15,610 nucleotides of DNA from Opitutales bacterium (GCA_029059365.1 JAIDVZ010000145.1:1-15610); one strand, 5' to 3'. Positions 1-8,419 are shown, counted from the stretch's first letter. Program-made: numbers and translations. The notes: generated from the sequence alone by a model not told the origin.

Positions 1-2
1 AT

Positions 3-1559
3 ACCAGTCGTCTTGGGAGATGGATATCCGAATATGGTGTTAATGCAGCCAACAGGACAGCGTGCGAAATCGGCAAACAATTCGACCCTTATACCCGAGG
101 TGAGTATGATCAATATTTGGTAAAGCGTGCCGTTAAAGCGTGGGAAGAATCATATAAGGTATTATGCAATGCATGTACATTTTCCCGATGGATCGGCTGG
201 GCTTATTTCAAATTTATGTTCCAATTTGGCAATAAACTCAAGGAGTTGTTAAAACTTTCTAACCCCGAGGAGGCCATCAAAAAAGGGATGCCACCTGAAG
301 AATTCTTTACTTGGCAAAACATTCTTAGCTTTGAAAAAAAGGAGATTGATATTGTAAATAATACTGGAAACACAACAGATAAACTTCAACTTTCGTACAA
401 TCCCGAAGGTGGCCTCACTGCGAATATCATAGATTCCCAAAATAGTACAACTCCAGTCAAAATAACAACAATATCGTCCGTCAAAAGCGATGATAAGTTA
501 TTCTGTTTACGCACCGAAAATGGGCGGAAAATTTTTGTTAAAAAGATCGATTTACTAACAATTGGTCTTAATCTAAAAGGGAAAGTTCCCTTGGGACAGT
601 TTTTTAAAGATAATAAAATCCCGAGCTTTGAGGATCGTGCGATTATCTCAAATGAAGGCAAGCTCATTAAGCTGTCTTATGACGCCAATTCTACATCTGA
701 AAATGACGGTATTTCATTGTACACTTTAACTCCCGATTTTTTTATGGACTATAGTTTCAGCAAATTGAATGTAAATTTTCTTGAAAATGGCGATGTATGT
801 TTGTTTCGTGACCGGAATAAGGTAGCTACCTTTAAAATGAGAGATTTACACAATCTTGTGAATCAATTGAGAAAAACAGAAACTAGCAACAACTCGGAAC
901 AAAAAGAAGTTCCAATCAATCAGTTCTTTAGAAAGCAAAACGCTGCTCCACGCTGGTGGAATGGTCTTTACATTAAACTCAACCAAAGCAATGACTCACA
1001 ATTTTCCAGCGTTTTAATTACAAGGTACGGGGACAGTTGTGTTAATTTGATGATGACTGCCTCTTCAGGGCAAAAATTTTTTACGCAAAACGTCAAAATT
1101 AAAGATGACCCAAGCTCTGATGTCGTAGAAATTTCCGGGCAATATTGGGATAAAAACGAAAAAGGATGGAAAAATTTTAATAATGTTACAGTTAATCAAG
1201 CGCAATTACTGCAATGCAAACGCGGCGATAAAACAGCACCTAATCGGTCTGCAAAAATAAAATTAGTAAATTTCTTATGGAGGAATGATGCTTTTCCTCC
1301 TGGAAATCAGACTAGGACACTCACAGCCATACAACTGGGAGTACCAGATAAGAAAAACCATAATCAAGAGGTACAGATTGAGATAGATCATAGCGGCAAT
1401 GCTCATGTCGGGGACAAAATTTTAAGTCATATTTGTATATACCGCGATGAATCTTGTAGCAAAGGCGAGGCTATTATTAGAGGACACGATGAGAATTGGT
1501 CTTATTCCAAGTATAAAATTAATCTGAATGATTTACTGAAAAAAGGCGATAATAAGTAA
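3..1559 (+). CDS. Tandem beta-module repeat protein, 5' end outside window
   Basis: The function is unknown. The reading frame is open from base 3, so the gene starts upstream of the window; the TTG at 117 is only a leucine codon inside the conserved head, as the paralog at 3095 shows (YDQYLVKRAVK is continuous there). The visible 518 residues consist of the end of the head (about 1-90, with the WIGWAYFKF amphipathic helix) and four tandem modules at about 96-194, 195-301, 302-418 and 419-518. Each module opens with a motif such as VPLGQFF-x-NKIP or IKLVNFL-x-ND. Modules 1, 3 and 4 close with a strand ending in KKIDLL, NQAQLLQCKRG and NLNDLLKK; module 2 closes with a degenerate form. The gene ends in TAA and lies 21 bp before the next member, suggesting an operon. 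Parts are nearly identical in DNA to the gene at 3095-5290. The coding call is firm; a secreted effector or surface protein is only inference. Confidence 0.88.
   Translation, partial: TSRLGRWISEYGVNAANRTACEIGKQFDPYTRGEYDQYLVKRAVKAWEESYKVLCNACTFSRWIGWAYFKFMFQFGNKLKELLKLSNPEEAIKKGMPPEEFFTWQNILSFEKKEIDIVNNTGNTTDKLQLSYNPEGGLTANIIDSQNSTTPVKITTISSVKSDDKLFCLRTENGRKIFVKKIDLLTIGLNLKGKVPLGQFFKDNKIPSFEDRAIISNEGKLIKLSYDANSTSENDGISLYTLTPDFFMDYSFSKLNVNFLENGDVCLFRDRNKVATFKMRDLHNLVNQLRKTETSNNSEQKEVPINQFFRKQNAAPRWWNGLYIKLNQSNDSQFSSVLITRYGDSCVNLMMTASSGQKFFTQNVKIKDDPSSDVVEISGQYWDKNEKGWKNFNNVTVNQAQLLQCKRGDKTAPNRSAKIKLVNFLWRNDAFPPGNQTRTLTAIQLGVPDKKNHNQEVQIEIDHSGNAHVGDKILSHICIYRDESCSKGEAIIRGHDENWSYSKYKINLNDLLKKGDNK
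111..275 (+). repeat. 165-bp perfect repeat, copy 1 (head-coding)
   Basis: These 165 bases are identical to 3320-3484, with the first mismatches at 110 and 276. They encode the end of the head (QYLVKRAVKAW through NPEEA). Sequence on either side is clearly homologous but carries many differences, so the block is unusually well preserved even at third codon positions. Confidence 0.9.
1007..1093 (+). repeat. 87-bp near-identical module block, copy 1
   Basis: It matches 4216-4302 with one mismatch (G at 1068, T in the other copy, changing Gly to Trp). It encodes the centre of module 3 in both genes, between more diverged stretches. Confidence 0.85.
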
Positions 1560-1580
1560 AATTAACCAAGAGAACAGGGG

Positions 1581-2984
1581 ATGAGTGGGGTTAATAATGA
1601 TTGGATAAGTGAACTTGAATATAAAGAGGATGACCAAAAGATTTCCCTTTACGGTGTAGGCGAGGATGGTCCTAGTTTGAGTTTAGATAAGGTCAACTGG
1701 TTTGGAAAAAAGATACTTGAATATGGTGTTAATAAGACTAACGCGGAAATTGGCATAATTAATCAACAATCTGAATTTAACTTTCCAGATTATAACAAAT
1801 ATCTGGTGCAACGCGCTGTTAAGGTATGGGTAGAAATATATATCATATTCTACGATATAAAACACAATTCATGGAAAATTTCTTTATGGACCGGTTGGGC
1901 ATATATAAAATTTTCAATCAAATTGGTCGGTCGATTCAAGGAGTTGGTAAAAATTTCTCAGTGGGGAAAAGGCAATATGGGGTTGAATGATGAGCCAGAA
2001 CTAGGCGCTTATATTAAAAGGAATGGTGGCGTTACTGATATAGAATTTGACGCAAAATATACAGAGGAAGAAGCTTCTGAAGCTAGCAATAAGGCACAAT
2101 TAAAAATTGATAGCAGCAAAGGTAACTATTCAATCCAGGTACGCTGGGAAGAATCTTCCACGGAGTGGGAAACATTGAATGGTGTAAAATTGACATCTGT
2201 TTACAACCACCCTGAGCTAGTGCGCATTGAATATTCGCAATGTAATGATAACCTTAGAAATATCTCCTTTATAGTAGAAAAAGAGAAATTACTTGGAAGA
2301 GTGCAGGTACTGCCTATGAAGGAATTTCTGAATCAGAACAATATCATTATACCACAACAAAAAAGGTTGATGTTCCCAGTTTGGTTTACTTTTTTGGATA
2401 AAAAGTTCATTCAAAATGATCACATGATCATCGAGCACAACCATGATACATACTTTTTATCTCCACTAATCCCTAATTTACAGGATGTGCGTGTAAGATT
2501 TTCCCCTAAAGAAGATTCTAGTTCGGTAGAAATCACTGGGGAATACAAAGATAATAATGGGACACATAATTTTATGTGTATAGCTAGAAAAGAGTGTTTA
2601 TTTAAATGGCAAAATGGCAACACATGGATTTCGAGAGAGGGTGAGGGTTTTCCAATGTTTTTCGAAAGAAATAATGGCACGTATGGTAATGAATTTGAGG
2701 CAACTTGTATAAACGAAGATCATAAAAAGCTAGACCAGCCAGTAAAATTGAAAGTATGTAATGGCGGTACTCATCCATATTTTCAGATACAATGGGAAGT
2801 CAATGGTCAATGGACTGATCCCAATAAAAGCAATAACCACAAACCAAGCTTATGTCCCCTTGAAAATGATCCTGAACAGAAAGAAGTAAAAATTTGCGTC
2901 AAAACAGGCACCAAAACCTATGAATTTCTGGTCAAAAAAAGAGCACTATTGGATGCCATTCGTGAAGAGAATCCTTCCGATTAA
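1581..2984 (+). CDS. Tandem beta-module repeat protein, 3 modules (467 aa)
   Basis: This is a complete member of the local paralog family with no recognised function. The ATG at 1581 follows AGAGAACAGGGG, and this start context matches the one before the genes at 3095 and 5365. The head covers about residues 1-130: an acidic, Gly/Asp-containing start, VNWFGKKIL at about 38-46, RAVKVWVEIY at about 78-87 and the WTGWAYIKF helix at about 103-111. Three modules follow at about 136-240, 243-350 and 354-467. The second opens with LPMKEFLNQNNIIIP and contains VEITGEY; the last closes with FLVKKRALL. Module sequences are strongly diverged from those of the flanking genes, although the head is clearly related. 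There is no classical signal peptide. The gene lies 21 bp after the upstream member and is probably co-transcribed with it. Confidence 0.9.
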   Translation: MSGVNNDWISELEYKEDDQKISLYGVGEDGPSLSLDKVNWFGKKILEYGVNKTNAEIGIINQQSEFNFPDYNKYLVQRAVKVWVEIYIIFYDIKHNSWKISLWTGWAYIKFSIKLVGRFKELVKISQWGKGNMGLNDEPELGAYIKRNGGVTDIEFDAKYTEEEASEASNKAQLKIDSSKGNYSIQVRWEESSTEWETLNGVKLTSVYNHPELVRIEYSQCNDNLRNISFIVEKEKLLGRVQVLPMKEFLNQNNIIIPQQKRLMFPVWFTFLDKKFIQNDHMIIEHNHDTYFLSPLIPNLQDVRVRFSPKEDSSSVEITGEYKDNNGTHNFMCIARKECLFKWQNGNTWISREGEGFPMFFERNNGTYGNEFEATCINEDHKKLDQPVKLKVCNGGTHPYFQIQWEVNGQWTDPNKSNNHKPSLCPLENDPEQKEVKICVKTGTKTYEFLVKKRALLDAIREENPSD

Positions 2985-3015
2985 TTAAATTACATATTCC
3001 TTTGTTGTCGATCTT

Positions 3016-3045
3016 TTCATGATTGAAAAAATTTCATTTTATAAT
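3016..3045 (+). promoter_or_regulatory. Candidate promoter before the interrupted paralog
   Basis: TATAAT at 3040-3045 is a perfect -10 box. The best -35 at a sensible distance is a poor TTCATG (3016-3021, 18-bp spacer). It lies about 50 bp before the start codon and inside the gap after the 2984 stop. Confidence 0.4.
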
Positions 3046-3094
3046 ACCATGAAGCTTGGCCATTAATGCAGAACCATTAATGCAGGGACAGGGG
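3044..3094 (+). promoter_or_regulatory. Repeated 5' leader, copy 1, with 14-bp tandem duplication
   Basis: The leader ATACCAT-AA-CTTGG-CATTAATGCAGGGACAGGGG, ending at the start codon, is shared with 5328-5364. This copy is 14 bp longer because CATTAATGCAGAAC (3061-3074) is duplicated in tandem. It contains the likely Shine-Dalgarno sequence (CAGGGA, 3083-3088). Confidence 0.65.
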
Positions 3095-3664
3095 ATGAGT
3101 GAGGTTAATTATAGCCAAATAGGCAAAATTGCAAACAATGGAGATAATAAACTTTTTCTCCAGGACGCTAGAGGTATCGAGCAAAGCGCATATAGTTTGG
3201 ATTTAAGTAATATTAACTGGTGGGGAAGGGTTATACTCAAAGGCGGTGCTAATGCAGCCAACAGAACGGCAGCCAAAATCGGCAAACAATTCGACCCTGT
3301 TACCCGAGGTAAGTATGACCAATATTTGGTAAAGCGTGCCGTTAAAGCGTGGGAAGAATCATATAAGGTATTATGCAATGCATGTACATTTTCCCGATGG
3401 ATCGGCTGGGCTTATTTCAAATTTATGTTCCAATTTGGCAATAAACTCAAGGAGTTGTTAAAACTTTCTAACCCCGAGGAGGCCCTCAAAAGGGGGATGC
3501 CATCTGAAGCATTCTTTGCCTGGCAAAACATTCTTAGCTTTGAAGATCAAAAAATCTCTATTTCGAATGGAGATACGACAGATAAGCTTCAGTTTTCGTA
3601 CAACCCCCAAGACGGCCTCACTGCGAATATCATAGATTCCCAAAATAATGAAACTTCAGTCTAA
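3095..3664 (+). CDS. 5' fragment of the interrupted paralog (head plus part of module 1, 189 aa)
   Basis: This is the part upstream of the internal TAA. If translated alone it would yield the whole family head (NINWWGRVIL at about residues 39-48, AVKAWEESYKVL, SRWIGWAYFKF) and about half of the first beta module, stopping after NNETSV. Such a product would keep whatever targeting or membrane function the head has but no complete module. It is preceded by the strong CAGGGACAGGGG context and a candidate -10 box at 3040-3045. Confidence 0.6.
   Translation: MSEVNYSQIGKIANNGDNKLFLQDARGIEQSAYSLDLSNINWWGRVILKGGANAANRTAAKIGKQFDPVTRGKYDQYLVKRAVKAWEESYKVLCNACTFSRWIGWAYFKFMFQFGNKLKELLKLSNPEEALKRGMPSEAFFAWQNILSFEDQKISISNGDTTDKLQFSYNPQDGLTANIIDSQNNETSV
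3320..3484 (+). repeat. 165-bp perfect repeat, copy 2
   Basis: This is identical to 111-275 at a constant offset of 3209 bases. It lies in the head of the interrupted paralog. Confidence 0.9.
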
Positions 3665-3736
3665 ATAATAGCAATATCATCTGTCAAAAGCGATGATACG
3701 CTATTCTGTTTACACACCGAAAATGGGCAGGAAATT

Positions 3737-5290
3737 TTGGTTAAAAAGACCGATTTACTAACAATTGGTCTTGTTCTAAAAGAGGAAGTTTCTTTGAAGC
3801 AGTTTTTTGAAGATAATGGCGTCCTGAATTTTGAAGATCGGGCGATTATTGTTGATGACGGCGCAGCCATCAAACTGTCCTATGATGCCAATTCTACATC
3901 TGAAAATGACGGTATTTCAATGTGTACTTTAAAGTACAATTTTTCGATGAACTATGGTCTCAGCAAATTGAATGTAAATTTTCTTGAAAATGGCGATGTA
4001 TGTTTGTCTTATGATCAGAATAATAAGGTAGCTACCTTTAAAATGAGGGACTTACGCAATCTTGTGAATTTATTGAGAGAAACAGCAAATAGCCACAACT
4101 CAGCGCAAGAAGGAGTTCCAATCAACCAGTTCTTTAAACAAGAAAATGCCGTTCAACGCTGGTTGAATGATGATCTTTACATCAAACTCAACCAAAGCAT
4201 TAACCCACAATTTTACAGCGTTTTAATTACAAGGTACGGGGACAGTTGTGTTAATTTGATGATGACTGCCTCTTCATGGCAAAAATTTTTTACGCAAAAC
4301 GTTAGAATTAGAGATAACCCACACTCTGATGTCGTAGAAATTTCCGGGCAATATTGGGATAAAAACGAAAAAAGATGGAAAAATTTTAATAATGTTGCAG
4401 TTAATCGGGCACAATTACTACAATATAAGAATGGCGACAAAACAGTGCCGAATCGGCCTACAACAATAAAATTAGTAAATTTCTTATTGAGGAATAATGC
4501 TTTACCTCCTGAAGATCAGACTAGGACACTCACAGCCACACAACTGGATGACCCAAATGGTAAAGGAAATAATAAAGCGGTACAGATTGAGATAAATAGC
4601 AACAGCGATGTTCATGTTGATGACAAGACTTTAAAGAATATTCGTATATACCGTGATAAATTTTGTAAAGGTGGCGAGGCTATTATCTTTGGATTTGATG
4701 GACGTTACAACTCGTATGGGTACAAAGTTAAGATAGATGATTTACTGGGACACAGTACTTCTTTAAAAGAAAAAAGCCTCTCGAAAGAATCTAATGCCCA
4801 GGTTTCTGAGGATCATGCGAGTGTCGCAGATAATAAAGAAAATAAAACAAATGACACCAATTCAGTCCCAAAATCTCATAAGCCTAAATCAGGTAAAAAA
4901 AATAACTATAATCTAGAAAATCTTCCTGAGAAGGGTGTTTCTTTTGGAGATTTTCTCGAGGGGAAAGACAAAATTTTCACAGATCAATACAGTGAAAATT
5001 TTGAAGCTACATCAAAACACTCCGGTCATGGTGATTATTCTACAATGCTAAGATTTTATAGAGACGATGACACTATTGTTCTTGAAGAGGAGAAAAAAGG
5101 TGAATGGAAAAAAGTATCTTCCTCAGATCAGTCTTTTAAGCTGTTCCCCGTTAAGTCCGATCAGGATGCAGATAAGAATAAGATCAAGTTTCGTTTTGGG
5201 CCCAATACAAACAATCGCAATCGTTCTTTCGAAGTCGATAAAGACACCTTACAGCAAATTTTATTTCCGGAATCCAACAGTGCAGAGTAA
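3737..5290 (+). CDS. 3' fragment of the interrupted paralog (modules 2-5)
   Basis: This long open stretch follows the internal TAA in the same frame. Its nominal first codon, TTG 3737, is a leucine inside ILVKKTDLL at the end of module 1 in the intact relative, so it is probably not a natural start, although AGGA lies 4 bases upstream and reinitiation cannot be excluded. It contains VSLKQFFEDNGVL (module 2), VPINQFFKQENA (module 3), IKLVNFLLRNNALPP (module 4), a polar linker rich in Ser, Lys, Asp and Asn, and VSFGDFLEGKDK (module 5). Whether it is expressed separately is unknown. Confidence 0.5.
   Translation: MVKKTDLLTIGLVLKEEVSLKQFFEDNGVLNFEDRAIIVDDGAAIKLSYDANSTSENDGISMCTLKYNFSMNYGLSKLNVNFLENGDVCLSYDQNNKVATFKMRDLRNLVNLLRETANSHNSAQEGVPINQFFKQENAVQRWLNDDLYIKLNQSINPQFYSVLITRYGDSCVNLMMTASSWQKFFTQNVRIRDNPHSDVVEISGQYWDKNEKRWKNFNNVAVNRAQLLQYKNGDKTVPNRPTTIKLVNFLLRNNALPPEDQTRTLTATQLDDPNGKGNNKAVQIEINSNSDVHVDDKTLKNIRIYRDKFCKGGEAIIFGFDGRYNSYGYKVKIDDLLGHSTSLKEKSLSKESNAQVSEDHASVADNKENKTNDTNSVPKSHKPKSGKKNNYNLENLPEKGVSFGDFLEGKDKIFTDQYSENFEATSKHSGHGDYSTMLRFYRDDDTIVLEEEKKGEWKKVSSSDQSFKLFPVKSDQDADKNKIKFRFGPNTNNRNRSFEVDKDTLQQILFPESNSAE
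4216..4302 (+). repeat. 87-bp near-identical module block, copy 2
   Basis: This is the partner of 1007-1093, at the same offset of 3209 as the head repeat. Confidence 0.85.
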
Positions 5291-5327
5291 CAAAGGTATT
5301 TTATGTTCGACATTTGTTCAATGAACG

Positions 5328-5364
5328 ATACCATAAAACTTGGTCATTAATGCAGGGACAGGGA
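5328..5364 (+). promoter_or_regulatory. Repeated 5' leader, copy 2
   Basis: This is the counterpart of 3044-3094 without the 14-bp duplication, ending in CAGGGACAGGGA before ATG 5365. Its preservation, while the coding sequence downstream is strongly diverged, argues for a role in expression and supports the chosen start codons. Confidence 0.65.
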
Positions 5365-7287
5365 ATGGATGAGGTTAAAGACAATCCAGGTGATACTTCC
5401 TCGGTAGAAAATACCGGGTCATGGGCCACGTGGGCAGATGGTGAATTTAGAGTAGATCGGTCAAAATTAAATAGCCCTGATATTGGATGGTTTAAGAGGT
5501 GGTTACTTAACCGTAAGATTTGTAATGTCGAGCGAGTGGTCAATTCCAGTGATGTTAACGCTGATTCCGCGTTTCGCGAGACAATAGTAGATGCAGTAAA
5601 GGTAGCTATATGCAGCTTTTGCAATTCGCCCGTAATCCAGAACCCATGGACGATATTTGGGGCTATAAGGTATGCAAATACATTATTTGAAAGGACTGAG
5701 TCTACAATCCGAAAAAAACAAACCCAGTTTGGTGAAAATGCCCAAAAATTTTTTGAAAAATATCAAAATTTGTCAGATGAGATAAAATCTAACCTCCAAT
5801 CTAACCTCCCAATTGAGTTACGTAATATCCTGCGCAACAACGGGAAAGGATTGCTTAGTAACGACCAATTAAAAAAAGCTGAGAAAATAGTGGCCACTAT
5901 GCAGGGTATATTAGAGAATAAGTGGCGTAGGCATTCTAAAGCAGGCAATTCCTGGCTACAACAGGTACAACTAACTCGGTGCCTGAATCGAAGAGGCGAT
6001 TTTTCACAGGAAGAGATAAAAAGAGTAGAAGAAAATTTGATAAATGCTCTTAATGAGAACGCAGGAAACGAAATTTTTTATGAAGAAGTAGAAAAAAAAG
6101 ATACAACCGTAAGCTCCAATGGGATTGATAAAGAGAAAATACAGCTTAGTCAAAAGCCTGAAATAAAATTCGAAAAAGAACTAAAATTTTATTTTGGCGA
6201 ACCATACCTCGCTATTAATATTAAAAATGACAATCAGCAAGAGACGGTGTATGTAAAATTGGAAGATACTTTTTGCGGTGTTGAGCGGCAGAATGAAAAA
6301 GATGTAATAATTTTTTCAATTCCGTTGACCCATGATGAGAAATTTGACGTACTGACGAGGGAAGGCAAACAGATTGAATATTTAACATACACCATCTCAC
6401 CCTCAGACGAGCTTAAAGATTCTCTCGTGGAAACAAATTTGCTGGACTTGTCGCAAGATGATCTCCACCAAAATACACTGTCTAAATTCAAAATAAAGCT
6501 TGATGATGCAGCAGCAATTGGAGACCCTCAGAAACAAAATGACACTCCGTTCATATATGCGCCCGGTCCTGGTGCAAAACGGGCTACCAAACCAAAATAT
6601 GATTATGGCGAAGTTGAAAATTTTCTGCAAAAGAACGACGCTTTACCGGATCCGAGTATAAAACGTTTTTATATCCGGTCGTCGGACGGTGAAACAAAAT
6701 TCTCTCTTTATTTTAACAATGGAAGTTTAGACTCAGTTCGCATATTGAGGTTGAACAATGGAAAATTAGACGTTTCAGGGTGGTTGACAAAGATTGCGAT
6801 ACTTAATAATAATGACAACAGTGATACAGTAACTTTTCAGTGCAAATATCGGTCTGGAGGTGAGGAACGTACTGAAGAAATTACAGTGAAAAAAGAAAAT
6901 TTATTGCAGTGTAAAAGAGGCAAGCAAGACGCAACTGACAATCCGCCACTTGATGTTTATCTTACAAGAAATGGCTGGTTCCCAGCTAAAGACGGGAATC
7001 TGATTTTGAAATCAGCAGATGGCCAAATTCGAATTAAGATTACCAACTCCATCTGGAATCCGGTATCTGTAAGTGAAAAAGACGGAGAGTGTACCGATAC
7101 TAGCCAAAGTTTTCGAGCGTGTAACGTTGTTGTATCTAATGTTAAAAATGATGGTAAGCAAGTTCGACTATCGTTTAAACCTGCACTTGATGATAGGGGC
7201 CAAAAGATACGTCCGGACCAGGAAAAACAGGATATCATATTTGACATAAGCGAGCTTGAGAACCTTGGCAAATCAGACAAAAATTGA
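5365..7287 (+). CDS. Chimeric paralog: head, helical repeats, then beta modules (640 aa)
   Basis: The ATG at 5365 sits after CAGGGACAGGGA within a leader shared with the gene at 3095; the frame extends upstream through ATG 5350 and TTG 5314, which I reject for that reason. The head (about 1-120) has a diverged DIGWFKRWLL motif and a WTIFGAIRYANTLF helix. Residues about 123-232 are alpha-helical repeats (YQNLSDEIKSNLQ..., GLLSNDQLKKAEKI, DFSQEEIKRVEENL) resembling the repeats of the 8548-10533 protein. A very diverged module (about 264-380), an Ala/Gly/Pro/Lys linker (about 398-410) and two clear beta modules follow: about 414-520 (VENFLQKNDALP to KKENLLQCKRGK) and about 527-640 (LDVYLTRNGWFP to the end). 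The function is unknown. The gene ends in TGA about 100 bp before tsaD and combines both repeat types of the window in one chain. Confidence 0.88.
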   Translation: MDEVKDNPGDTSSVENTGSWATWADGEFRVDRSKLNSPDIGWFKRWLLNRKICNVERVVNSSDVNADSAFRETIVDAVKVAICSFCNSPVIQNPWTIFGAIRYANTLFERTESTIRKKQTQFGENAQKFFEKYQNLSDEIKSNLQSNLPIELRNILRNNGKGLLSNDQLKKAEKIVATMQGILENKWRRHSKAGNSWLQQVQLTRCLNRRGDFSQEEIKRVEENLINALNENAGNEIFYEEVEKKDTTVSSNGIDKEKIQLSQKPEIKFEKELKFYFGEPYLAINIKNDNQQETVYVKLEDTFCGVERQNEKDVIIFSIPLTHDEKFDVLTREGKQIEYLTYTISPSDELKDSLVETNLLDLSQDDLHQNTLSKFKIKLDDAAAIGDPQKQNDTPFIYAPGPGAKRATKPKYDYGEVENFLQKNDALPDPSIKRFYIRSSDGETKFSLYFNNGSLDSVRILRLNNGKLDVSGWLTKIAILNNNDNSDTVTFQCKYRSGGEERTEEITVKKENLLQCKRGKQDATDNPPLDVYLTRNGWFPAKDGNLILKSADGQIRIKITNSIWNPVSVSEKDGECTDTSQSFRACNVVVSNVKNDGKQVRLSFKPALDDRGQKIRPDQEKQDIIFDISELENLGKSDKN

Positions 7288-7388
7288 GCAACGCTTTAGA
7301 TATTATCTTGCTGAAAAATATGCATTAGTGAACGATGGTTAATATTTTCCTTGCCACTCCTGGGCTGGGAAATTTTTTGATCATAGGT

Positions 7389-8372
7389 ATGATTATTGGT
7401 ATCGAAAGCTCATGTGATGAATCTGGGCTTTCTGTTTTTGATCGAGTAGCTGGAGTTTTGTGGAATGATGTATATTCACAGATCGATCTACATGCAGAAT
7501 ATGGTGGAGTCGTGCCAGAACTTGCGGTACGCGAGCACATAAAAACATTCCCTATACTATTAAGTCGACTTATTCGTAATTTTAATAAGGATGATATCGA
7601 TTCTATCGCGGTTACTGTTGCTCCGGGATTACCCGGATGTTTAGCCATCGGACAGGCAGTTGCACATGCGCTGGCCATAATATGGAACAAGCCAATCAAA
7701 CAGATCAACCACCTAGATGGTCATATCTTTTCTCCGTTTATCGAGGTGCACAAGCAGTATGGCGATAAATTTCCAGAAATGTTCCATTCTTTACTGCCTC
7801 ATCTCAGCCTACTTGTGTCCGGCGGCAATACGCGCTTACAAATTATCGATTCCTTTGGCAAACTGCACGTTTTGGCAGATACACAGGATGATGCCGCTGG
7901 CGAAGCTTTTGATAAGGGAGCAAAACTGCTTGGATTACCATATCCTGGCGGGCATCTTATCGAAAAATTCGCACGTCTTGGAAATCCTAAACGCTACGAT
8001 TTTCCACGTGCATATCGCGGTACAAGTGAGCTAAAGTTTAGTTTTTCCGGTTTAAAAACAAGTCTGAGATATTTCTTGGAAAACGAATCGGAAGAAAATT
8101 TCGAACGAAATAAGTGCGATATTTGCGCTTCATACCAGGAGGCAATTATAGATGCGCTCGTCGAAAAAGTTGAATTATGTTTGACGGATTCTCCCAAAAG
8201 TGTCGGTGTTTGCGGTGGAGTATCTAACAATCAAGTATTACATGATCGCCTGTTTGAAGTATGCTCCAGACATGAAATCCCATTACTTGTTCCCGATAAG
8301 GCCTATACCGGCGATAACGCAGCAATGATAGCATTTGCGGCATATATTGAGGAAGTTTTAAACAAAGATTAA
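7389..8372 (+). CDS. tsaD: tRNA N6-adenosine threonylcarbamoyltransferase TsaD
   Basis: TsaD transfers the threonylcarbamoyl group from threonylcarbamoyl-AMP to A37 of ANN-decoding tRNAs, working with TsaB and TsaE in the cytoplasm; neither partner is in this window. The 327-residue length is normal. Visible signatures are MIIGIESSCDES at the start, the metal-binding HLDGH (His108, His112), SGGNT at 144-148, DDAAGEAFDKGAKLLGLPYPGG from 167, FSFSGLKT at 217-224, CGGVSNN at about 275-281 and TGDNAAM with metal-ligand Asp309. The frame is open from ATG 7335, which would add 18 residues, but the family begins with this IGIESSCDE segment, so ATG 7389 is preferred; neither start has a strong ribosome binding site. 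The sequence style resembles Opitutia-type Verrucomicrobiota. All catalytic motifs are intact, so it should be functional. Confidence 0.95.
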   Translation: MIIGIESSCDESGLSVFDRVAGVLWNDVYSQIDLHAEYGGVVPELAVREHIKTFPILLSRLIRNFNKDDIDSIAVTVAPGLPGCLAIGQAVAHALAIIWNKPIKQINHLDGHIFSPFIEVHKQYGDKFPEMFHSLLPHLSLLVSGGNTRLQIIDSFGKLHVLADTQDDAAGEAFDKGAKLLGLPYPGGHLIEKFARLGNPKRYDFPRAYRGTSELKFSFSGLKTSLRYFLENESEENFERNKCDICASYQEAIIDALVEKVELCLTDSPKSVGVCGGVSNNQVLHDRLFEVCSRHEIPLLVPDKAYTGDNAAMIAFAAYIEEVLNKD

Positions 8373-8419
8373 AATACCCGTAAACGAAAAACTTTTCCCC
8401 AAAATGGTTATTTATCGGG

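Larger units (their letters stand above)
3095..5290 (+). pseudogene. Paralog interrupted by one in-frame TAA; otherwise open for 731 codons
   Basis: The same frame runs from ATG 3095 to TAA 5288-5290 with a single internal stop, TAA at 3662-3664. At the homologous place the gene at 3-1559 has AAA (lysine, in PVKITTISS against SV-stop-IIAISS), so one A-to-T change explains it. The rest reads as a normal member: a head with INWWGRVIL and WIGWAYFKF, five modules (about 135-231, 232-340, 341-457, 458-551 and 614-731), and a Ser/Lys/Asn-rich linker at about 554-613 before module 5, which the gene at 3-1559 lacks. No other disruption occurs in over 500 downstream codons. The lesion is therefore either very recent, a sequencing error, or tolerated as two products or by readthrough. 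The ATG at 3095 is preferred over 3056 (TTG) and 3080 (ATG) because the paralogs share the CAGGGACAGGG context immediately before this ATG. Confidence 0.75.

Noticed and set aside
117..1559. TTG at 117 as the start of the first gene
   Set aside because: The frame is open back to base 3 and the upstream residues match the head of the paralog at 3095, so the gene begins outside the window.
3662..3736. Programmed frameshift in the interrupted paralog
   Set aside because: The frame does not change across the break; it is a simple stop codon with the same frame before and after.
6957..7280. Long antisense ORFs opposite the repeat genes, for example on the minus strand here
   Set aside because: They lack ribosome binding sites and family resemblance, and lie wholly inside convincing genes; they are frame shadows.
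7335..7388. N-terminal extension of TsaD from ATG 7335
   Set aside because: The family starts at the IGIESSCDE segment; the extra 18 residues have no counterpart and no strong ribosome binding site.
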